Notes: a model not told the origin generated them from the sequence alone. A DNA stretch of 64,000 nt from Opitutales bacterium (GCA_018607135.1 JABBCA010000061.1:1-64000), one strand, 5' to 3'; positions 15,311 through 25,289 are shown, counted from the stretch's first letter. Program-made: numbers and translations.

Positions 15311-16780
15311 TTGATCGTTCACGCAATGTGGGTTGGATTGAATGCTGTGGAAATGAATGAGTTGGAAATTGTGAAAAAGCCTGTAGTCGCTGTTGCTGGA
15401 GCAAGCGGTTTCGTGGGGACTCACCTAAGACAGCAACTCTCGGATTTATACACGTTTCGTGCTCTTTCGCGTAGTCCTAACATTGTAGAGCGAAATGCCA
15501 ACGATAGTTCCACTCAATGGAGGCAGTGTGACCTTTACTCTCTACCTAAGCTGACGGAGGCGCTTCAAGGCTGTGATTTCGGTTTTTATTTGGTGCATTC
15601 GATGGCGCCTTCAAGTCGTTTGATGCAGGCTAATTTCGAAGACACTGATTTGCTCTTAGCCGACAATTTTATACGAGCGGCTGAGGATGCAGGGTTGAAG
15701 CATGTTATTTATTTAAGTGGACTGATGCCGCAGGGAGGGGAGCAGGTCTCGCCGCATTTGCGCAGTCGCCGTGAGGTCGAAATGGTTCTACGCTCTCGGT
15801 CCATCACGGTGACTGTTTTGCGGGCAGGGCTCATTTTTGGACCTGGTGGGTCGTCCTTTTCAATGTTGATTAATTTAGTGCGGCGCCTCCCTGTAATGTT
15901 ACTGCCGGCATGGACTCGATCCATGACACACTCGATTGACATTGATAATGTGTGCCAGGCTTTTCGTATCTGCTTGGAGGATACAGATATAGCGGGTGGA
16001 GTTTACGATCTCGGTGGGCATGAGCCTATGAGTTATCGTGAATTAATCACTAGAACCGCTAGGCTTTTGGGGCGTGAAGTGAAGACACTCGACGTGCCGG
16101 TGAACTGTTTTGGACTGTCGAAGCATTGGATCTCCTTGTTCAGTGGAGTTGCGCCTGCTTTGGTCGGACCCCTGCAGGAAAGTTTACAGCACAACTTGGT
16201 AGCGAGTGATAATCCCTTGCTGGATCGGTTAGCGGGCGCAATGGTTTCGTTTGAAGACTCGTTTAAAAAAGCTGTGGATGCGGATGGGGTCCCGCTGCCG
16301 AATCCGCGCAGCCACACGCAGTCAGTAGATAAACTACAAATCAAGCGTGCGCGTCGTGTTCGCTCGGTTCAGCGTATGCCGCTTCCAGATGGTTGGGATG
16401 CTCAGCAAATTGCCGAGGAGTATGGGCAATGGCTGAGCCGTCGTTTTCGTGGTCTGATAAATGCGCAGACAGACAGTGAGGGTGTGGTTTGCTTCAATAC
16501 TTTTGGAGGGAAGTGGACGCTCTTGGAGCTGACTCCGACGCCTTTGACAAAAACCAATAAACGACGTTGTGCCTATTATATCTCTGGCGGTTTGCTTGCA
16601 CGTAATGTCAGTCCTCTGGGGCGTCTCGAATTTAGACTATTCCCCGAAAATGACTGCTTGATCGCGTCGATTAACGGCTATTCGCCGATGTTGCCATGGT
16701 GGATATACATTAACACGCAGGCGGCAGTTCACCTGCGAGTCATGCACGCGTTTGGACGTCACCTGGCAGAGGTGAAGTGA
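15311..16780 (+). CDS. Extended SDR fused to a DUF2867-like domain
   Basis: This protein of up to 489 residues has an N-terminal NAD(P)-binding Rossmann domain (VAVAGASGFVGTHL, the GxxGxxG motif at about 31-37; HVIYLSGL), NmrA/YbjT-like in type, over the first 300 residues. The C-terminal 150 residues (GRLEFRLFPE, MLPWWIYINTQAAVHLRVM) match the DUF2867 pattern that is often fused to such SDRs. The start is uncertain: TTG at 15311 has a good AGGATGAGG upstream, and ATGs at 15326 and 15353 are in frame. The substrate is unknown; the family is linked to electron-transfer or quinone-related and sugar/lipid metabolism without firm evidence. Confidence 0.8.
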   Translation: MIVHAMWVGLNAVEMNELEIVKKPVVAVAGASGFVGTHLRQQLSDLYTFRALSRSPNIVERNANDSSTQWRQCDLYSLPKLTEALQGCDFGFYLVHSMAPSSRLMQANFEDTDLLLADNFIRAAEDAGLKHVIYLSGLMPQGGEQVSPHLRSRREVEMVLRSRSITVTVLRAGLIFGPGGSSFSMLINLVRRLPVMLLPAWTRSMTHSIDIDNVCQAFRICLEDTDIAGGVYDLGGHEPMSYRELITRTARLLGREVKTLDVPVNCFGLSKHWISLFSGVAPALVGPLQESLQHNLVASDNPLLDRLAGAMVSFEDSFKKAVDADGVPLPNPRSHTQSVDKLQIKRARRVRSVQRMPLPDGWDAQQIAEEYGQWLSRRFRGLINAQTDSEGVVCFNTFGGKWTLLELTPTPLTKTNKRRCAYYISGGLLARNVSPLGRLEFRLFPENDCLIASINGYSPMLPWWIYINTQAAVHLRVMHAFGRHLAEVK

Positions 16781-16822
16781 CGACAGGCCCTTGTCGGTTT
16801 GCTAGCGCCGGCGCTCGTGCGC

Positions 16823-17971
16823 CTATTGAATGACGTTGGAGAGTTGGAAGATTGGCAGGAACATCGCCATCACAATACCACCGATGACGACACCCAAGAA
16901 GCAAATCAAGAGCGGCTCCATGAGTGACGTGAGCGCCTTCACCAAGGCATCGACCTCGGCGTCGTAAAAGTCCGCGACTTTAACCAGCATGCCATCTACA
17001 TTACCTGTTTGTTCGCCCGCACGGCTCATGTGTTTGACCATCGGTGGGAAATAAGGGTCTTCAGCGACCACATCAGAGACTTGCCCACCTTGGCTAATGT
17101 GTTTCGACACGTTCTTACAGGCGCGTTCGACAAACACGTTGTCGGATGCTTGAGCGACGATCTCAAGGGTTCTAAGAATAGGAACACCAGATCGCATGAG
17201 AATTGCATAGGTTCTACAAAAGCGTGAGAGCGCGACTTTCCTAGTCAATTCGCCTACCACTGGTATTTTTAGAACCACCGTATCTTTAATGACTCGACCG
17301 CGAGGCGTTTTTACAAATTTACCAAGTAGCCAGATAAAGAGGAACAGCCCGATAATGAGGAAGAACACGTATTTTCCTAAAAATGAACTCAATGCGATGA
17401 GGAATTGAGTGGGTTTGGGTAATTCTGCGCCGAAGCTTTCAAACATTTCCGCAAAGACCGGAATCACGAAAATAAGTAGCACATTCACCAAAATGATGGC
17501 AATCGAGATGACGATCGCGGGGTAGACCAAGGCGCTTTTCACTTGTTTGATCAATTTGACCGTTTCTTCGAAGTAAGTTGAGGTCTTCGCTAAAATTTCC
17601 GCAAGACCACCGCTGGCTTCACCTGCCTCGACCATAGAGATGAAAAGGTTAGGGAATGCTTTCGGGTAGTCGCGGCAGGCATCGGAGAATGCGCGACCCG
17701 CAGAGACTTCGTTCTTCACTTTACCTACGATAATCTGAAACACTGGATTCTCTGTTTGTTCTTCAAGTGCTTCTAGTGCGCTCACTAGGGGCAGACCTGC
17801 CTCGAGCATCGCTGACAGCTGCTGAGTGAAGATCGTCAGCTCAACAAGTTTGATCTTTTTACGCTTCGTTTGCTTCTCGTAAGCTTTACGCTTCGCCAGT
17901 CTTTGCCCTTCCATGAAGCTTACCTTCTTCTTCTGGGTAGGAGTTTTAGTCGTTGAGCTGAGGGTCGCCAT
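16823..17971 (-). CDS. pilC: Type II secretion/type IV pilus inner membrane protein (GspF/PilC)
   Basis: This 382-residue protein holds two T2SSF domains (about 45-170 and 250-372): FTQQLSAMLEAGLPLVSALE and, repeated, FCRTYAILMRSGVPILRTLE. Three long hydrophobic segments follow the family pattern (ALVYPAIVISIAIILVNVLL, YVFFLIIGLFLFIWLL, PLLICFLGVVIGGIVMAMFLP). GspF/PilC is the polytopic platform protein on which the assembly ATPase works. No ATPase, secretin or prepilin peptidase gene is next to it. It may serve the pseudopilins at 56818-60427. The first 40 residues are lysine-rich and cytoplasmic. Confidence 0.92.
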   Translation of the reverse strand: MATLSSTTKTPTQKKKVSFMEGQRLAKRKAYEKQTKRKKIKLVELTIFTQQLSAMLEAGLPLVSALEALEEQTENPVFQIIVGKVKNEVSAGRAFSDACRDYPKAFPNLFISMVEAGEASGGLAEILAKTSTYFEETVKLIKQVKSALVYPAIVISIAIILVNVLLIFVIPVFAEMFESFGAELPKPTQFLIALSSFLGKYVFFLIIGLFLFIWLLGKFVKTPRGRVIKDTVVLKIPVVGELTRKVALSRFCRTYAILMRSGVPILRTLEIVAQASDNVFVERACKNVSKHISQGGQVSDVVAEDPYFPPMVKHMSRAGEQTGNVDGMLVKVADFYDAEVDALVKALTSLMEPLLICFLGVVIGGIVMAMFLPIFQLSNVIQ

Positions 17972-18223
17972 AGTTAGATTCTGGTAGTTTTCAGCTCACG
18001 ATCATTCCAAATCTTTTTCTGACATGCAAGTTTTCGCCGCTGATTGCTTAGCTTTTTCGTATATTAGATTGCAGCTTAAGTGGGCTGCTGGTTTTTACTA
18101 CATCTTTTTTTGGGGCAGGGATCATCACAATTCCTTGAAAAAACACTGTGATCATGCCTTGACAGAGCGGGGTGCAAGCGTTTTTCTGCACCGCTTTTCT
18201 ATAATTTCAAAGGATAGCATATC

Positions 18224-18370
18224 ATGGGACCTACATACAGACCTTCTAAATTACGCCGCGCTCGCAAACTAGGCTTTCGCGCTCGCAACGCAACACGCGG
18301 TGGCCGCAAGGTCCTCGCAGCACGTCGCGCTAAAGGACGTTACCGTCTCGCAGCAGCTCCTTCCGCTTAA
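18224..18370 (+). CDS. rpmH: 50S ribosomal protein L34
   Basis: A 48-residue reading frame, [20 protein letters not shown] then [20 protein letters not shown] and RLAAAPSA, matches L34 over its whole length (YxPSKxRRxRxxGFRARxAT, GGRKVLAxRRAKGR). It has an AAAGGA ribosome binding site 10 bases before the ATG. A TATAAT at 18200-18205 lies within the leader, preceded by a hairpin formed by GGTGCA/TGCACC. L34 is usually the first gene of the rpmH-rnpA-yidD-yidC cluster, as here. The protein ends with a small APSA extension. dnaA, which often lies on the other side, is not here. Confidence 0.95.
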   Translation: MGPTYRPSKLRRARKLGFRARNATRGGRKVLAARRAKGRYRLAAAPSA

Positions 18371-18395
18371 AGTGGTTTAGGGGAAGCATGGTGCC

Positions 18396-18773
18396 ATGGG
18401 CGTCCCGGCTTCACAGCGATTGCGTAAGCAAAGCGATTTTCGACAGATCCGCAGTCAGGGTAAACGTATCCACTGCGGGTCTTTTATTTTTCAGTGCTTG
18501 CAGCGCGACGCGTCTACGCCTGCCGCTCGCAGGCTCAGCGTAATCGCCAGCCGCAGGGTCGGAAATGCGATTAAGCGCACCTATGGTAAGCGTATGTTGC
18601 GTGAAATTTTCAGAAAAAACCAAGAGGCGCTGCCGACTTGCAGCGATGTGGTCATTGTTTTGCGTGCGAGTTTCGATACTCAAACGTATGCTCAACTTGA
18701 AGCACGCTACTTAAAAGCCTGTGCGACTATTGTCAAAATGGCTGAGGCCACTGGAAATGGGGCTCCTCAATGA
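18396..18773 (+). CDS. rnpA: Ribonuclease P protein component
   Basis: This 125-residue basic protein has the RnpA signature: [20 protein letters not shown] at the N-terminus and the RNR-like motif [21 protein letters not shown], in which the usual 'R-N-R-x-K-R' appears as 'R-T-Y-G-K-R'. It binds the RNase P RNA and helps in 5' processing of pre-tRNAs. It follows rpmH by 25 bp and overlaps yidD by four bases (ATGA), so the cluster is translationally coupled. Confidence 0.95.
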   Translation: MGVPASQRLRKQSDFRQIRSQGKRIHCGSFIFQCLQRDASTPAARRLSVIASRRVGNAIKRTYGKRMLREIFRKNQEALPTCSDVVIVLRASFDTQTYAQLEARYLKACATIVKMAEATGNGAPQ

Positions 18774-19087
18774 AGCATTCATCATATCGCCCCTCTCTAG
18801 TTGCACTCTTTGCAGCGACATGCGTGCGGTTTTACCAATTGGTGCTCTCACCAGTCAAATATCTCCTTTTTGGAACCAGTTGTGGCTGCCGGTTTCAGCC
18901 TACGTGCTCTTGTTATTCTCGCTCGGCTTATCTCGAGCATGGGTTTTGGCGAGGCACATACCTTACGGTTCGGCGAATACTTCGTTGTCATCCATGGCAT
19001 CCAGGTGGATTTGATCCCGTTCCAGGCTTGAAAAACGATTCGAGACACGACATCTCAGCACCCTTCAACACACATTTAGATGGATAA
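18770..19087 (+). CDS. yidD: Membrane protein insertion efficiency factor YidD
   Basis: This 105-residue protein carries the YidD signature [20 protein letters not shown] followed by [20 protein letters not shown] and PGGFDPVP. An amphipathic N-terminal helix (residues 5-32) attaches it to the inner membrane. It assists YidC/Sec-dependent insertion. It overlaps rnpA by four bases and yidC by eight, the standard tight order. The extra cysteine in TCSCYS is unusual but the family is Cys-rich. Confidence 0.93.
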   Translation: MKHSSYRPSLVALFAATCVRFYQLVLSPVKYLLFGTSCGCRFQPTCSCYSRSAYLEHGFWRGTYLTVRRILRCHPWHPGGFDPVPGLKNDSRHDISAPFNTHLDG

Positions 19088-20921
19088 AAAGAATACACTT
19101 TTAGGCGTCCTATTCATTGCGGCTGGTATCGGCTTCATGTTTTGGCAAGCCAAGGAACTAGAAAAGCAGCGCCAGCAGCAGCTCTTGGAAGCACCTACAG
19201 TCGTCGAAGCTGTCGATGGTGGGGCACCCGAAGGGGGGGCTCCTGTGGCTCAAGGTGCGCAGGCATCTGGGGACGAGATGCTCGGCCTCTTCACACAAGC
19301 GCCTGCTGAAACGAAAACGGAGATTGAAACCGTCATACAGTTGCCAGTGGCTCCTGTGGATGAGCAGACCGTATCGCTCTCGAATGAATTCATTGAAGTT
19401 GAGTTTACCACACGTGGAGGCGCGATTCGCACGGTATCGTTTCTGCAGACCAAGCGCGGCGAGCGTGATGATTACATTTTCAATGAAGATGGCTATTTAC
19501 CAGCACTTAGCTTAAGCCTCGAAAATAAGGCAGGGGCGATTAGTGAGTTTGCTCTGGGTTACGCGATTGAGTCACAAACCACAGATTCGGTTACTTTTGT
19601 TTACAAAACTACAGATGGCTTAGCCATTCGACGAAGTTATATGCTGTCGGACAACGTAGACGGCCACGATCCCTACACGATCACACACAGCACCACCTTT
19701 GAGAATCAAGCAAGTGAGCCGAAAGCGCTGTCGACTGTATACATCAACCTAGGCACCTCGCGTCCGATTTCTAAGAACACTCTGCCCACTTATTTGAATG
19801 TGGGCTATTTCACTGGTGAGGATGCAGAATTTATCGCGATTAATAAACTTACTGGCGGTAAAGGCTTCTTGGGAATCGGCGCGAGTGATCCTCGTGATGA
19901 GATCAAAGAATCTGCTCGTGTAGAGTGGTCTTCGGTGAAGAATCAGTTTTTTGCGGGAGTGCTTTCGTCGGATGTCGTGGGTGAAGATGTTTACATCTAT
20001 CCAGTGGAGGCGCCTGTAGTCGAGGGAGCACTCGCTCCAGAGGCCCCAGGTATCACTGGAAGTGTTGGTTACTCGGTGGGTTCGGTTGCTGCGGGGCAGA
20101 GCGAAACGCTCAACTTTGAGTTCTATGTTGGACCGAAGGAGTTTAAACGCCTGCAAGCGATCGGTAATGAGCAGGACCGCGTTATGCAGTTCGGTTTCTT
20201 ATCCTTCATTAGTAAGCTTTTACTGACATTCATGTATTGGATCCACTCGGTGGTTCCTAGCTGGGGTTGGTCGATTGTGATCATGACGATTTGTATCAAG
20301 CTGTTTTTCTGGCCGCTCACTGCCAAGGCGAGTCGCTCGCAAAAGCGTATGGCGAAGATTCAGGGCCCAATGGCTGAGCTTAAGGAAAAGTATAAAGATA
20401 ATCCTCAGCGCATGCAGCAAGAAACCTTGAAGTTGTTCAAGGAGCATCAGGTGAACCCGGTCGCGGGTTGCTTGCCGATGCTGATTCAAATGCCCATTTT
20501 CCTAGGCTTGTTCTATATGCTCCGCACCGCCTCTGAGTTGCGTCACGAGTCGTTCCTCTGGGTCGCGGATCTCTCGCAGCCAGATACATTGATGGAAATC
20601 GCTGGTTTTCCGATCAATATCCTGCCGCTGATCATGGGGGCGACGATGTTCTTGCAAATGAGTATGATGCCAGTGTCGCCGACTGCAGACCCTGCACAGC
20701 AGAAGATCTTTAAGTTCCTACCGTTCATTTTCTTGATTTTCCTCTACAACTTTTCTTCGGGCTTGGTGCTTTACTGGACGGTTCAGAATATCCTCACAAT
20801 TGTTCAGCAAAAAATCATTAACAGTCGACCAGACGAAGAATTGAAGCCAGTTGCAGCGACTGCAGCTCCTGTTTCGAAGGGCAAGAGTGGTTCGCCACGA
20901 ACAAAGCCTCGCAAGAAGTAG
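19080..20921 (+). CDS. yidC: Membrane protein insertase YidC
   Basis: This 613-residue Gram-negative-type YidC has a TM1 anchor ([17 protein letters not shown]), a periplasmic beta-sandwich domain over about 90-350 ([11 protein letters not shown] at its start) and the conserved 60KD_IMP core from about 375. The core has [28 protein letters not shown]-x-I-K with [39 protein letters not shown] and the last helices [16 protein letters not shown]. The C-terminal tail is basic ([15 protein letters not shown]) and may contact ribosomes. It overlaps yidD and is the last gene of the cluster before yebC. Confidence 0.95.
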   Translation: MDKKNTLLGVLFIAAGIGFMFWQAKELEKQRQQQLLEAPTVVEAVDGGAPEGGAPVAQGAQASGDEMLGLFTQAPAETKTEIETVIQLPVAPVDEQTVSLSNEFIEVEFTTRGGAIRTVSFLQTKRGERDDYIFNEDGYLPALSLSLENKAGAISEFALGYAIESQTTDSVTFVYKTTDGLAIRRSYMLSDNVDGHDPYTITHSTTFENQASEPKALSTVYINLGTSRPISKNTLPTYLNVGYFTGEDAEFIAINKLTGGKGFLGIGASDPRDEIKESARVEWSSVKNQFFAGVLSSDVVGEDVYIYPVEAPVVEGALAPEAPGITGSVGYSVGSVAAGQSETLNFEFYVGPKEFKRLQAIGNEQDRVMQFGFLSFISKLLLTFMYWIHSVVPSWGWSIVIMTICIKLFFWPLTAKASRSQKRMAKIQGPMAELKEKYKDNPQRMQQETLKLFKEHQVNPVAGCLPMLIQMPIFLGLFYMLRTASELRHESFLWVADLSQPDTLMEIAGFPINILPLIMGATMFLQMSMMPVSPTADPAQQKIFKFLPFIFLIFLYNFSSGLVLYWTVQNILTIVQQKIINSRPDEELKPVAATAAPVSKGKSGSPRTKPRKK

Positions 20922-20969
20922 TCGAATTTTCCTCTTTTCAGATTCCAACTTTTCAACACATTTTACGAT

Positions 20970-21722
20970 ATGTCAGGACATAGTAAATGGGCCACAATTA
21001 AACGAGCTAAAGGTGCTGCAGATGCAAAGCGCGGTAAAATCTTCAGTGTGATCAGTAAGGATCTCACACTTGCAGCACGAGATGGCGGCGGTGATCCAGC
21101 GATGAATCCACGCTTGCGCACGGTGATTGCTAAGGCGAAAGCCGCCAATATGCCGAATGATAATGTGGATCGCGCAATAAAAAAGGGCACTGGTGAGCTA
21201 CCTGGTGTCGTTTACGAAGAAAATGTTTACGAAGGCTATGGAGCTGGCGGCGTTGGGCTGATTGTCGAAGTGACCACTGATAATAAAAATCGCTCGGCTT
21301 CTGAGGTGCGTAGCACGATGGGCAAGAATGGAGGTAACCTCGCAGGAGTCGGATCGGTGGCGTTTCAATTCGATCGAAAGGGCCAGTTTATCATCGATTC
21401 TAGCGTCACTGACGAGGAGACTTTGATGGATATTGCCCTCGAAGCAGGTGCTGAGGATATTAAAAATGAAGGTGATTACTTTGAAGTAATTTGCCCATTT
21501 ACCGAGTATGATGCGCTCACTCAAGCGCTTGCGGACAATGAGATAGCGACTGAATCTGCAGAGTTAGCATATTTGCCAAATGTGCTGGTTCCTGTTGAAG
21601 ATGCAGATACTGCGCGCAAGGTGCTTCACCTTATTGAAGTCTTGGACAATTTGGAAGATGTCAAAGCGGTGCATTCAAACATGGATATCGCAGACGACTT
21701 GTTGGGTGACGACGAAGCGTAG
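20970..21722 (+). CDS. yebC: YebC/PmpR family regulatory or translation protein
   Basis: This 250-residue protein has the full family signature: MSGHSKWATIKRAKGAADAK, then GGGDPAMNPRLRTVIAKAKA with NMPNDNVDRAIKKGTG, and YEGYGAGGVGLIVEVTTDN. YebC proteins were described as transcriptional regulators and more recently as factors that relieve ribosome stalling, so the role is best left open. It follows yidC by 48 bp on the same strand and may be co-transcribed with it. Confidence 0.95.
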   Translation: MSGHSKWATIKRAKGAADAKRGKIFSVISKDLTLAARDGGGDPAMNPRLRTVIAKAKAANMPNDNVDRAIKKGTGELPGVVYEENVYEGYGAGGVGLIVEVTTDNKNRSASEVRSTMGKNGGNLAGVGSVAFQFDRKGQFIIDSSVTDEETLMDIALEAGAEDIKNEGDYFEVICPFTEYDALTQALADNEIATESAELAYLPNVLVPVEDADTARKVLHLIEVLDNLEDVKAVHSNMDIADDLLGDDEA

Positions 21723-21810
21723 ATCATTTTCCCAGTAAAAACCGCTTGCCATGTAGCGCTAGGGCTTACAGCTTTATCACTTACATCAGCAATCCCCCTT
21801 AAATTATATT

Positions 21811-22065
21811 ATGCTAACAAAATTCCTTGCCCCCCTCTTACTTGCAGCTACTGCGCTCGTTTTTACCGCATGCGACGGTGGACGTGCTCAAATGGAAAAG
21901 AAAGAAGCCAACCTTCTTGGGGTCGCTAGTTATCAAGACGAAAACTATTCTCCAACTGGTCCTGCAACGATTGCAGTTCACACGGATGAGCTCTATGATC
22001 GTGACAATCCAAGTGGTAAAAAAGTGACTCTCCTCTGGGGTTTGATCACTCTTAAAGACTACTAG
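21811..22065 (+). CDS. Small putative lipoprotein
   Basis: This 84-residue protein has a lipoprotein signal peptide: MLTKFLAPLLLAATALVFTAC with lipobox V-F-T-A-C, so the mature protein would begin at C21. The mature part of about 64 residues is polar and contains EKKEANLLGVASYQDEN and a C-terminal GKKVTLLWGLITLKDY. I do not recognise a family; the end resembles short periplasmic proteins of unknown function found in related genomes. It has its own terminator 20 bp downstream. Confidence 0.75.
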   Translation: MLTKFLAPLLLAATALVFTACDGGRAQMEKKEANLLGVASYQDENYSPTGPATIAVHTDELYDRDNPSGKKVTLLWGLITLKDY

Positions 22066-22085
22066 GATCACCAATATTTCTATCT

Positions 22086-22115
22086 AAGCCGCTTCGATTG
22101 AAGCGGCTTTTTTTT
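22086..22115 (+). terminator. Rho-independent terminator after the small lipoprotein
   Basis: AAGCCGCTTC (22086-22095) and GAAGCGGCTT (22100-22109) form a perfect 10-bp stem with a GATT loop, followed by eight T residues. Confidence 0.93.
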
Positions 22116-22154
22116 GTAGAGCGTTCTGGAGCAAGGACATTTTTGTCCTTGTTT

Positions 22155-22491
22155 AGAGCGTTTCGAATACCAAATGAAAAAATGTTTGATCGGGTAGCGC
22201 TGACTGGCCCAGTCGGCACGATTGAAAGCTGCAGGCTCGTCGGATGAATGCGGTGTGGGCCGCACTGCGCTACCGAATACGAACGTATAAGGATCCAACT
22301 TTACTGAATTTGGTATGAAAAGTTATTGCGCCTCTCTTGACTTCAGAGCGCCCAATATTTGGTAGCGTGTCGTGTCTGAGCTTGCTCAGGCCAGTCGTGC
22401 CTAAGTTATAGATCCAAACTCAGTTCGACCATCGGGCCGACGAGCAAGCTCGCACACTACAGTTTACGCATGAACTGTCGAGAAACGCTCT
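22155..22491. repeat. MITE-like dispersed repeat, copy 1, with a nested insertion
   Basis: The ends are AGAGCGTTTC (22155-22164) and its complement GAAACGCTCT (22482-22491). From 22317 on the sequence runs parallel to the copy at 37423-37611, including GTGTCTGAGCTTGCTCAGGCC and CGACGAGCAAGCTCGCACAC. Directly after the left end, 22167-22316 is extra DNA bounded by ATACCAAAT and ATTTGGTAT and containing GTAGCGC/GCGCTAC arms (22194 and 22268), which copy 2 lacks. It has no ORF. The 535-bp gap between the lipoprotein and oleC holds only this and the terminator. Confidence 0.75.
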
Positions 22492-22600
22492 AGTTTGTAG
22501 AGTTGCGGTTTTACACGAAGGAGAGAAATGCTTGTCCTCCTTTAGGGCAGTCTCACCTTTTTTCTTGGCAGCATCGGCACTCTGCACCGAGATACATCCA

Positions 22601-24220
22601 ATGCCTCATAACGTTGCACATTATTTAGCCGAGCAAGCAAGCCGACAACCAAGTGAAGCGGCTGTTCGCGCTCCGATTGGGAGACGTTCGGATGGGACCA
22701 TACATTATGATGAGCGAAGCTTTTCGGAGCTTGAGGCAGACGCTTCGGCCACGGCGCATTTGTTTACAGAGCAGGGCATTGTTCGGGGGGCGCGTGTTTT
22801 ATTGATGGTTAAGCCTGGTCTAGACCTCATTCGAATTGTTTTTGCGCTTTTTAAAATCGGAGCGGTTCCGATCGTGATTGATCCAGGGATGGGTTTGAAG
22901 AAGTTTTTGAACTGTGTGCGGCACTCTAAGCCGAGTGCTTTGATCGGGATTCCTCTGGCGGTATGGATCTCGCGAGTGTTTCGCCCAAGTTTTCGAGGCG
23001 TTACGGTGAGACTATCGGTCGGGCGTCGATTCAAGAAGCGAATGGACGCATATACCGATTGCGGCCCCTACTTAGTTGCGGACTCAGAGGAGGATGAGCT
23101 CGCCGCGATATTATTTACTTCAGGTTCAACGGGTCCTGCTAAGGGTGTCTGCTACGCGCATGGTATGTTTATGGCTCAAGTAGAGGCGATCCGCGCGCAG
23201 TATCAGATTGAGTCGGGTGAGGTGGATTTGCCGATGTTGCCAGTCTTCGCTTTATTCAATCCGGCTCTCGGCATGTGCACGGTAGTTCCTGAAATGAATC
23301 CGAGTCGTCCTGCGACAGTGGATCCTGCAAAGATCGTTCAAGCGATTCAGCAGAATGAGATCACCAATAGCTTTGGATCACCTGCGCTCTGGACAAAAAT
23401 TGCTCGTTATTGCGAGCTGCACTCGATCACTTTGCCATCGATTCGTCGTATCTTGATGGCGGGTGCGCCTGTGCCTCCAGCGCTAATGAGGCAAATGCAG
23501 TCGATCGTGCCGAATGGTGAAATCCATACTCCGTATGGTGCGACGGAGGCCTTGCCGGTGAGTTCAATTTCAGCTTCAGAGGTGTTACTAGGGACTGCGG
23601 AGCGCACTCAAAAGGGGGAGGGGACCTGCGTCGGCGCTACGTTACCTCGAGTTAGTGCACGGGTGATTGAACCCGTCGATGGGGCGATTGATTCGATTGA
23701 AAAAGTCGTTGATTTGGGTGTTGGGAAGATTGGGGAAATCATTGTTCAAGGACCGTCAGTCACCCGTGGCTATGACCAATTACCAGAGGCGGACGCGACT
23801 TCAAAAATAGTTGATGGAGCGCGGCACTGGCATCGAATGGGGGATATGGGTTGGCTGGATGAGTCAGGCCGCTTGTGGTTCTGCGGGCGTAAAGTGGAGC
23901 GCGTATTATCTGCCAACGGGCCCATGTATACCGATTGTTGTGAAGCAATTTTCAATCAGCATCCTCAGGTGTTTAGATCTGCGCTCATCGATTGTGGTGA
24001 GGGAATTCCTGGGATGGTCATTGAGCCAGAGATCGATGCGTTTCCTAAAAACGATGCGGCTCGCGTGCAATTTGAAGTTTCTCTGCGCTCGCTCGCGAAG
24101 GATTTCTCTGTAGTATCGATGATTGACCGCTTTTTCTTCGATCCTTCATTTCCTGTGGATGTGAGGCATAATGCGAAGATCCATCGCTTGTCACTTGCGC
24201 GTAAATACGGGAGCGGCTAA
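22601..24220 (+). CDS. oleC: OleC-type beta-lactone synthetase (AMP-binding family)
   Basis: This protein of about 540 residues belongs to the ANL superfamily, with the P-loop-like FTSGSTGPAKGVCYAH and the adenylation motif YGATEALPVS. OleC-type features are the LPMLPVFALFNPALGMCTVV segment, EMNPSRPATVDP, and the hinge/C-terminal GRKVERVLSANGPMYTDCCE. OleC converts long-chain beta-hydroxy acids to beta-lactones with ATP in the olefin pathway. I chose the ATG at 22601 (MPHNVAHYLAEQ); the 23 codons before it start with TTG and do not look conserved. It is followed after 12 bp by an OleD-like gene. oleA and oleB are not in the window. Confidence 0.8.
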   Translation: MPHNVAHYLAEQASRQPSEAAVRAPIGRRSDGTIHYDERSFSELEADASATAHLFTEQGIVRGARVLLMVKPGLDLIRIVFALFKIGAVPIVIDPGMGLKKFLNCVRHSKPSALIGIPLAVWISRVFRPSFRGVTVRLSVGRRFKKRMDAYTDCGPYLVADSEEDELAAILFTSGSTGPAKGVCYAHGMFMAQVEAIRAQYQIESGEVDLPMLPVFALFNPALGMCTVVPEMNPSRPATVDPAKIVQAIQQNEITNSFGSPALWTKIARYCELHSITLPSIRRILMAGAPVPPALMRQMQSIVPNGEIHTPYGATEALPVSSISASEVLLGTAERTQKGEGTCVGATLPRVSARVIEPVDGAIDSIEKVVDLGVGKIGEIIVQGPSVTRGYDQLPEADATSKIVDGARHWHRMGDMGWLDESGRLWFCGRKVERVLSANGPMYTDCCEAIFNQHPQVFRSALIDCGEGIPGMVIEPEIDAFPKNDAARVQFEVSLRSLAKDFSVVSMIDRFFFDPSFPVDVRHNAKIHRLSLARKYGSG

Positions 24221-24232
24221 TTAGTGGTCTGT

Positions 24233-25231
24233 ATGAAGGTTTTGGTTACAGGCGGTGGAGGCTTTGTAGGTGGTTATGTCATCGAGCGTTTACTCGCGCG
24301 TGGTTACGTGGTCCGGTCTCTGGGTCGTTCCCCGCAACCAAGTCTGGAAGCTCAGGGCGTCGAAGTCATTTGTGGTGACTTGACCGATGCTTCAGTAGTT
24401 TCTGACGCTTGTAATGGGGTGGACGCAGTTTTCCATGTCGCAGCTAAGGCTGGCGTTTGGGGAAGTTGGGAGTCCTACTATGAACCGAATGTGGTGGGCA
24501 CTCGTAATGTTGTGAAGGCATGTAAAAAACAAGGTGTTCGGCGTTTGATCTATACGAGCACGCCAAGTGTGGTGTTTAACCGTAAGGCAATCTCGGGTGA
24601 GGGAGAGGAACTACCGTATGGCCGCGATTGGCTATGCCATTATGCCCATACCAAGGCGATTGCGGAGAGGGAGGTCCTAGCTGAAAGTGATGAGCACTTA
24701 AAGGTTGTAGCGCTTCGACCGCATTTGGTTTTTGGCCCAGGAGATCCACATTTGCTGCCACGAGTGATTGAAAGTGTGGTCCAAGGTCGCTTGAAAATTG
24801 TGGGAGCGGGTCGATCTCGCGTGGATGTTTCTTATGTAGGTAATGTCGCGGATGCACATTTGGATGCGTTTGATGCTTTAGAGAGTAGGCCTGAAGTCGT
24901 TTCGGGTAAGGCATATTTCATTTCTCAAGGTGAGCCAGTGGAGCTTTGGCCGTGGGTGAATCGTATTTTAGTCGGATTGAAGCAGGCACCATTGAAGAAG
25001 CGAATACCATTGCCCTTGGCATATTGCGCAGGCGCAATAGCCGAAGCGATTTGGCTGATCTTTAGGAAGTCTGGCGAGCCGCCAATTACCCGCTTTGTCG
25101 CGGTTGAGCTGGCTAAGGACCATTACTTTAGTATCGATGCGGCTCGCAATGATTTGGGCTATGCTGTAGGAACGAAGATGGATGAAGCTTTAAATTTAAC
25201 GATTAAAGATTTAAGGCAGAGGGGTTACTAG
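24233..25231 (+). CDS. oleD: OleD-type NAD(P)-dependent dehydrogenase (3-beta-HSD family)
   Basis: This 332-residue extended SDR starts at MKVLVTGGGGFVGGYV (ATG at 24233) with the Rossmann motif GGGGFVGG, DAVFHVAAKAGVWG and the catalytic pair Y-x-x-x-K in YAHTKAIAE; TSTPSVVF carries the catalytic Ser/Thr. OleD reduces the beta-keto acid made by OleA to the beta-hydroxy acid that OleC uses, so the two neighbouring genes form consecutive steps. The C-terminal region (FRKSGEPPITRF) fits the 3-beta-HSD/OleD family. A sterol dehydrogenase function is an alternative, but the neighbour favours OleD. Confidence 0.78.
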   Translation: MKVLVTGGGGFVGGYVIERLLARGYVVRSLGRSPQPSLEAQGVEVICGDLTDASVVSDACNGVDAVFHVAAKAGVWGSWESYYEPNVVGTRNVVKACKKQGVRRLIYTSTPSVVFNRKAISGEGEELPYGRDWLCHYAHTKAIAEREVLAESDEHLKVVALRPHLVFGPGDPHLLPRVIESVVQGRLKIVGAGRSRVDVSYVGNVADAHLDAFDALESRPEVVSGKAYFISQGEPVELWPWVNRILVGLKQAPLKKRIPLPLAYCAGAIAEAIWLIFRKSGEPPITRFVAVELAKDHYFSIDAARNDLGYAVGTKMDEALNLTIKDLRQRGY

Positions 25232-25289
25232 ATGAATTTTTACAGCTTCTCGGTTGACCTAGTGGGCTGACACCACTGACATTATTAGA

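Noticed and set aside
18159-18205. TTGACA and TATAAT upstream of rpmH as one promoter
   Set aside because: They are 35 bp apart, too far for a sigma-70 promoter; only the TATAAT was mentioned as a possible element.
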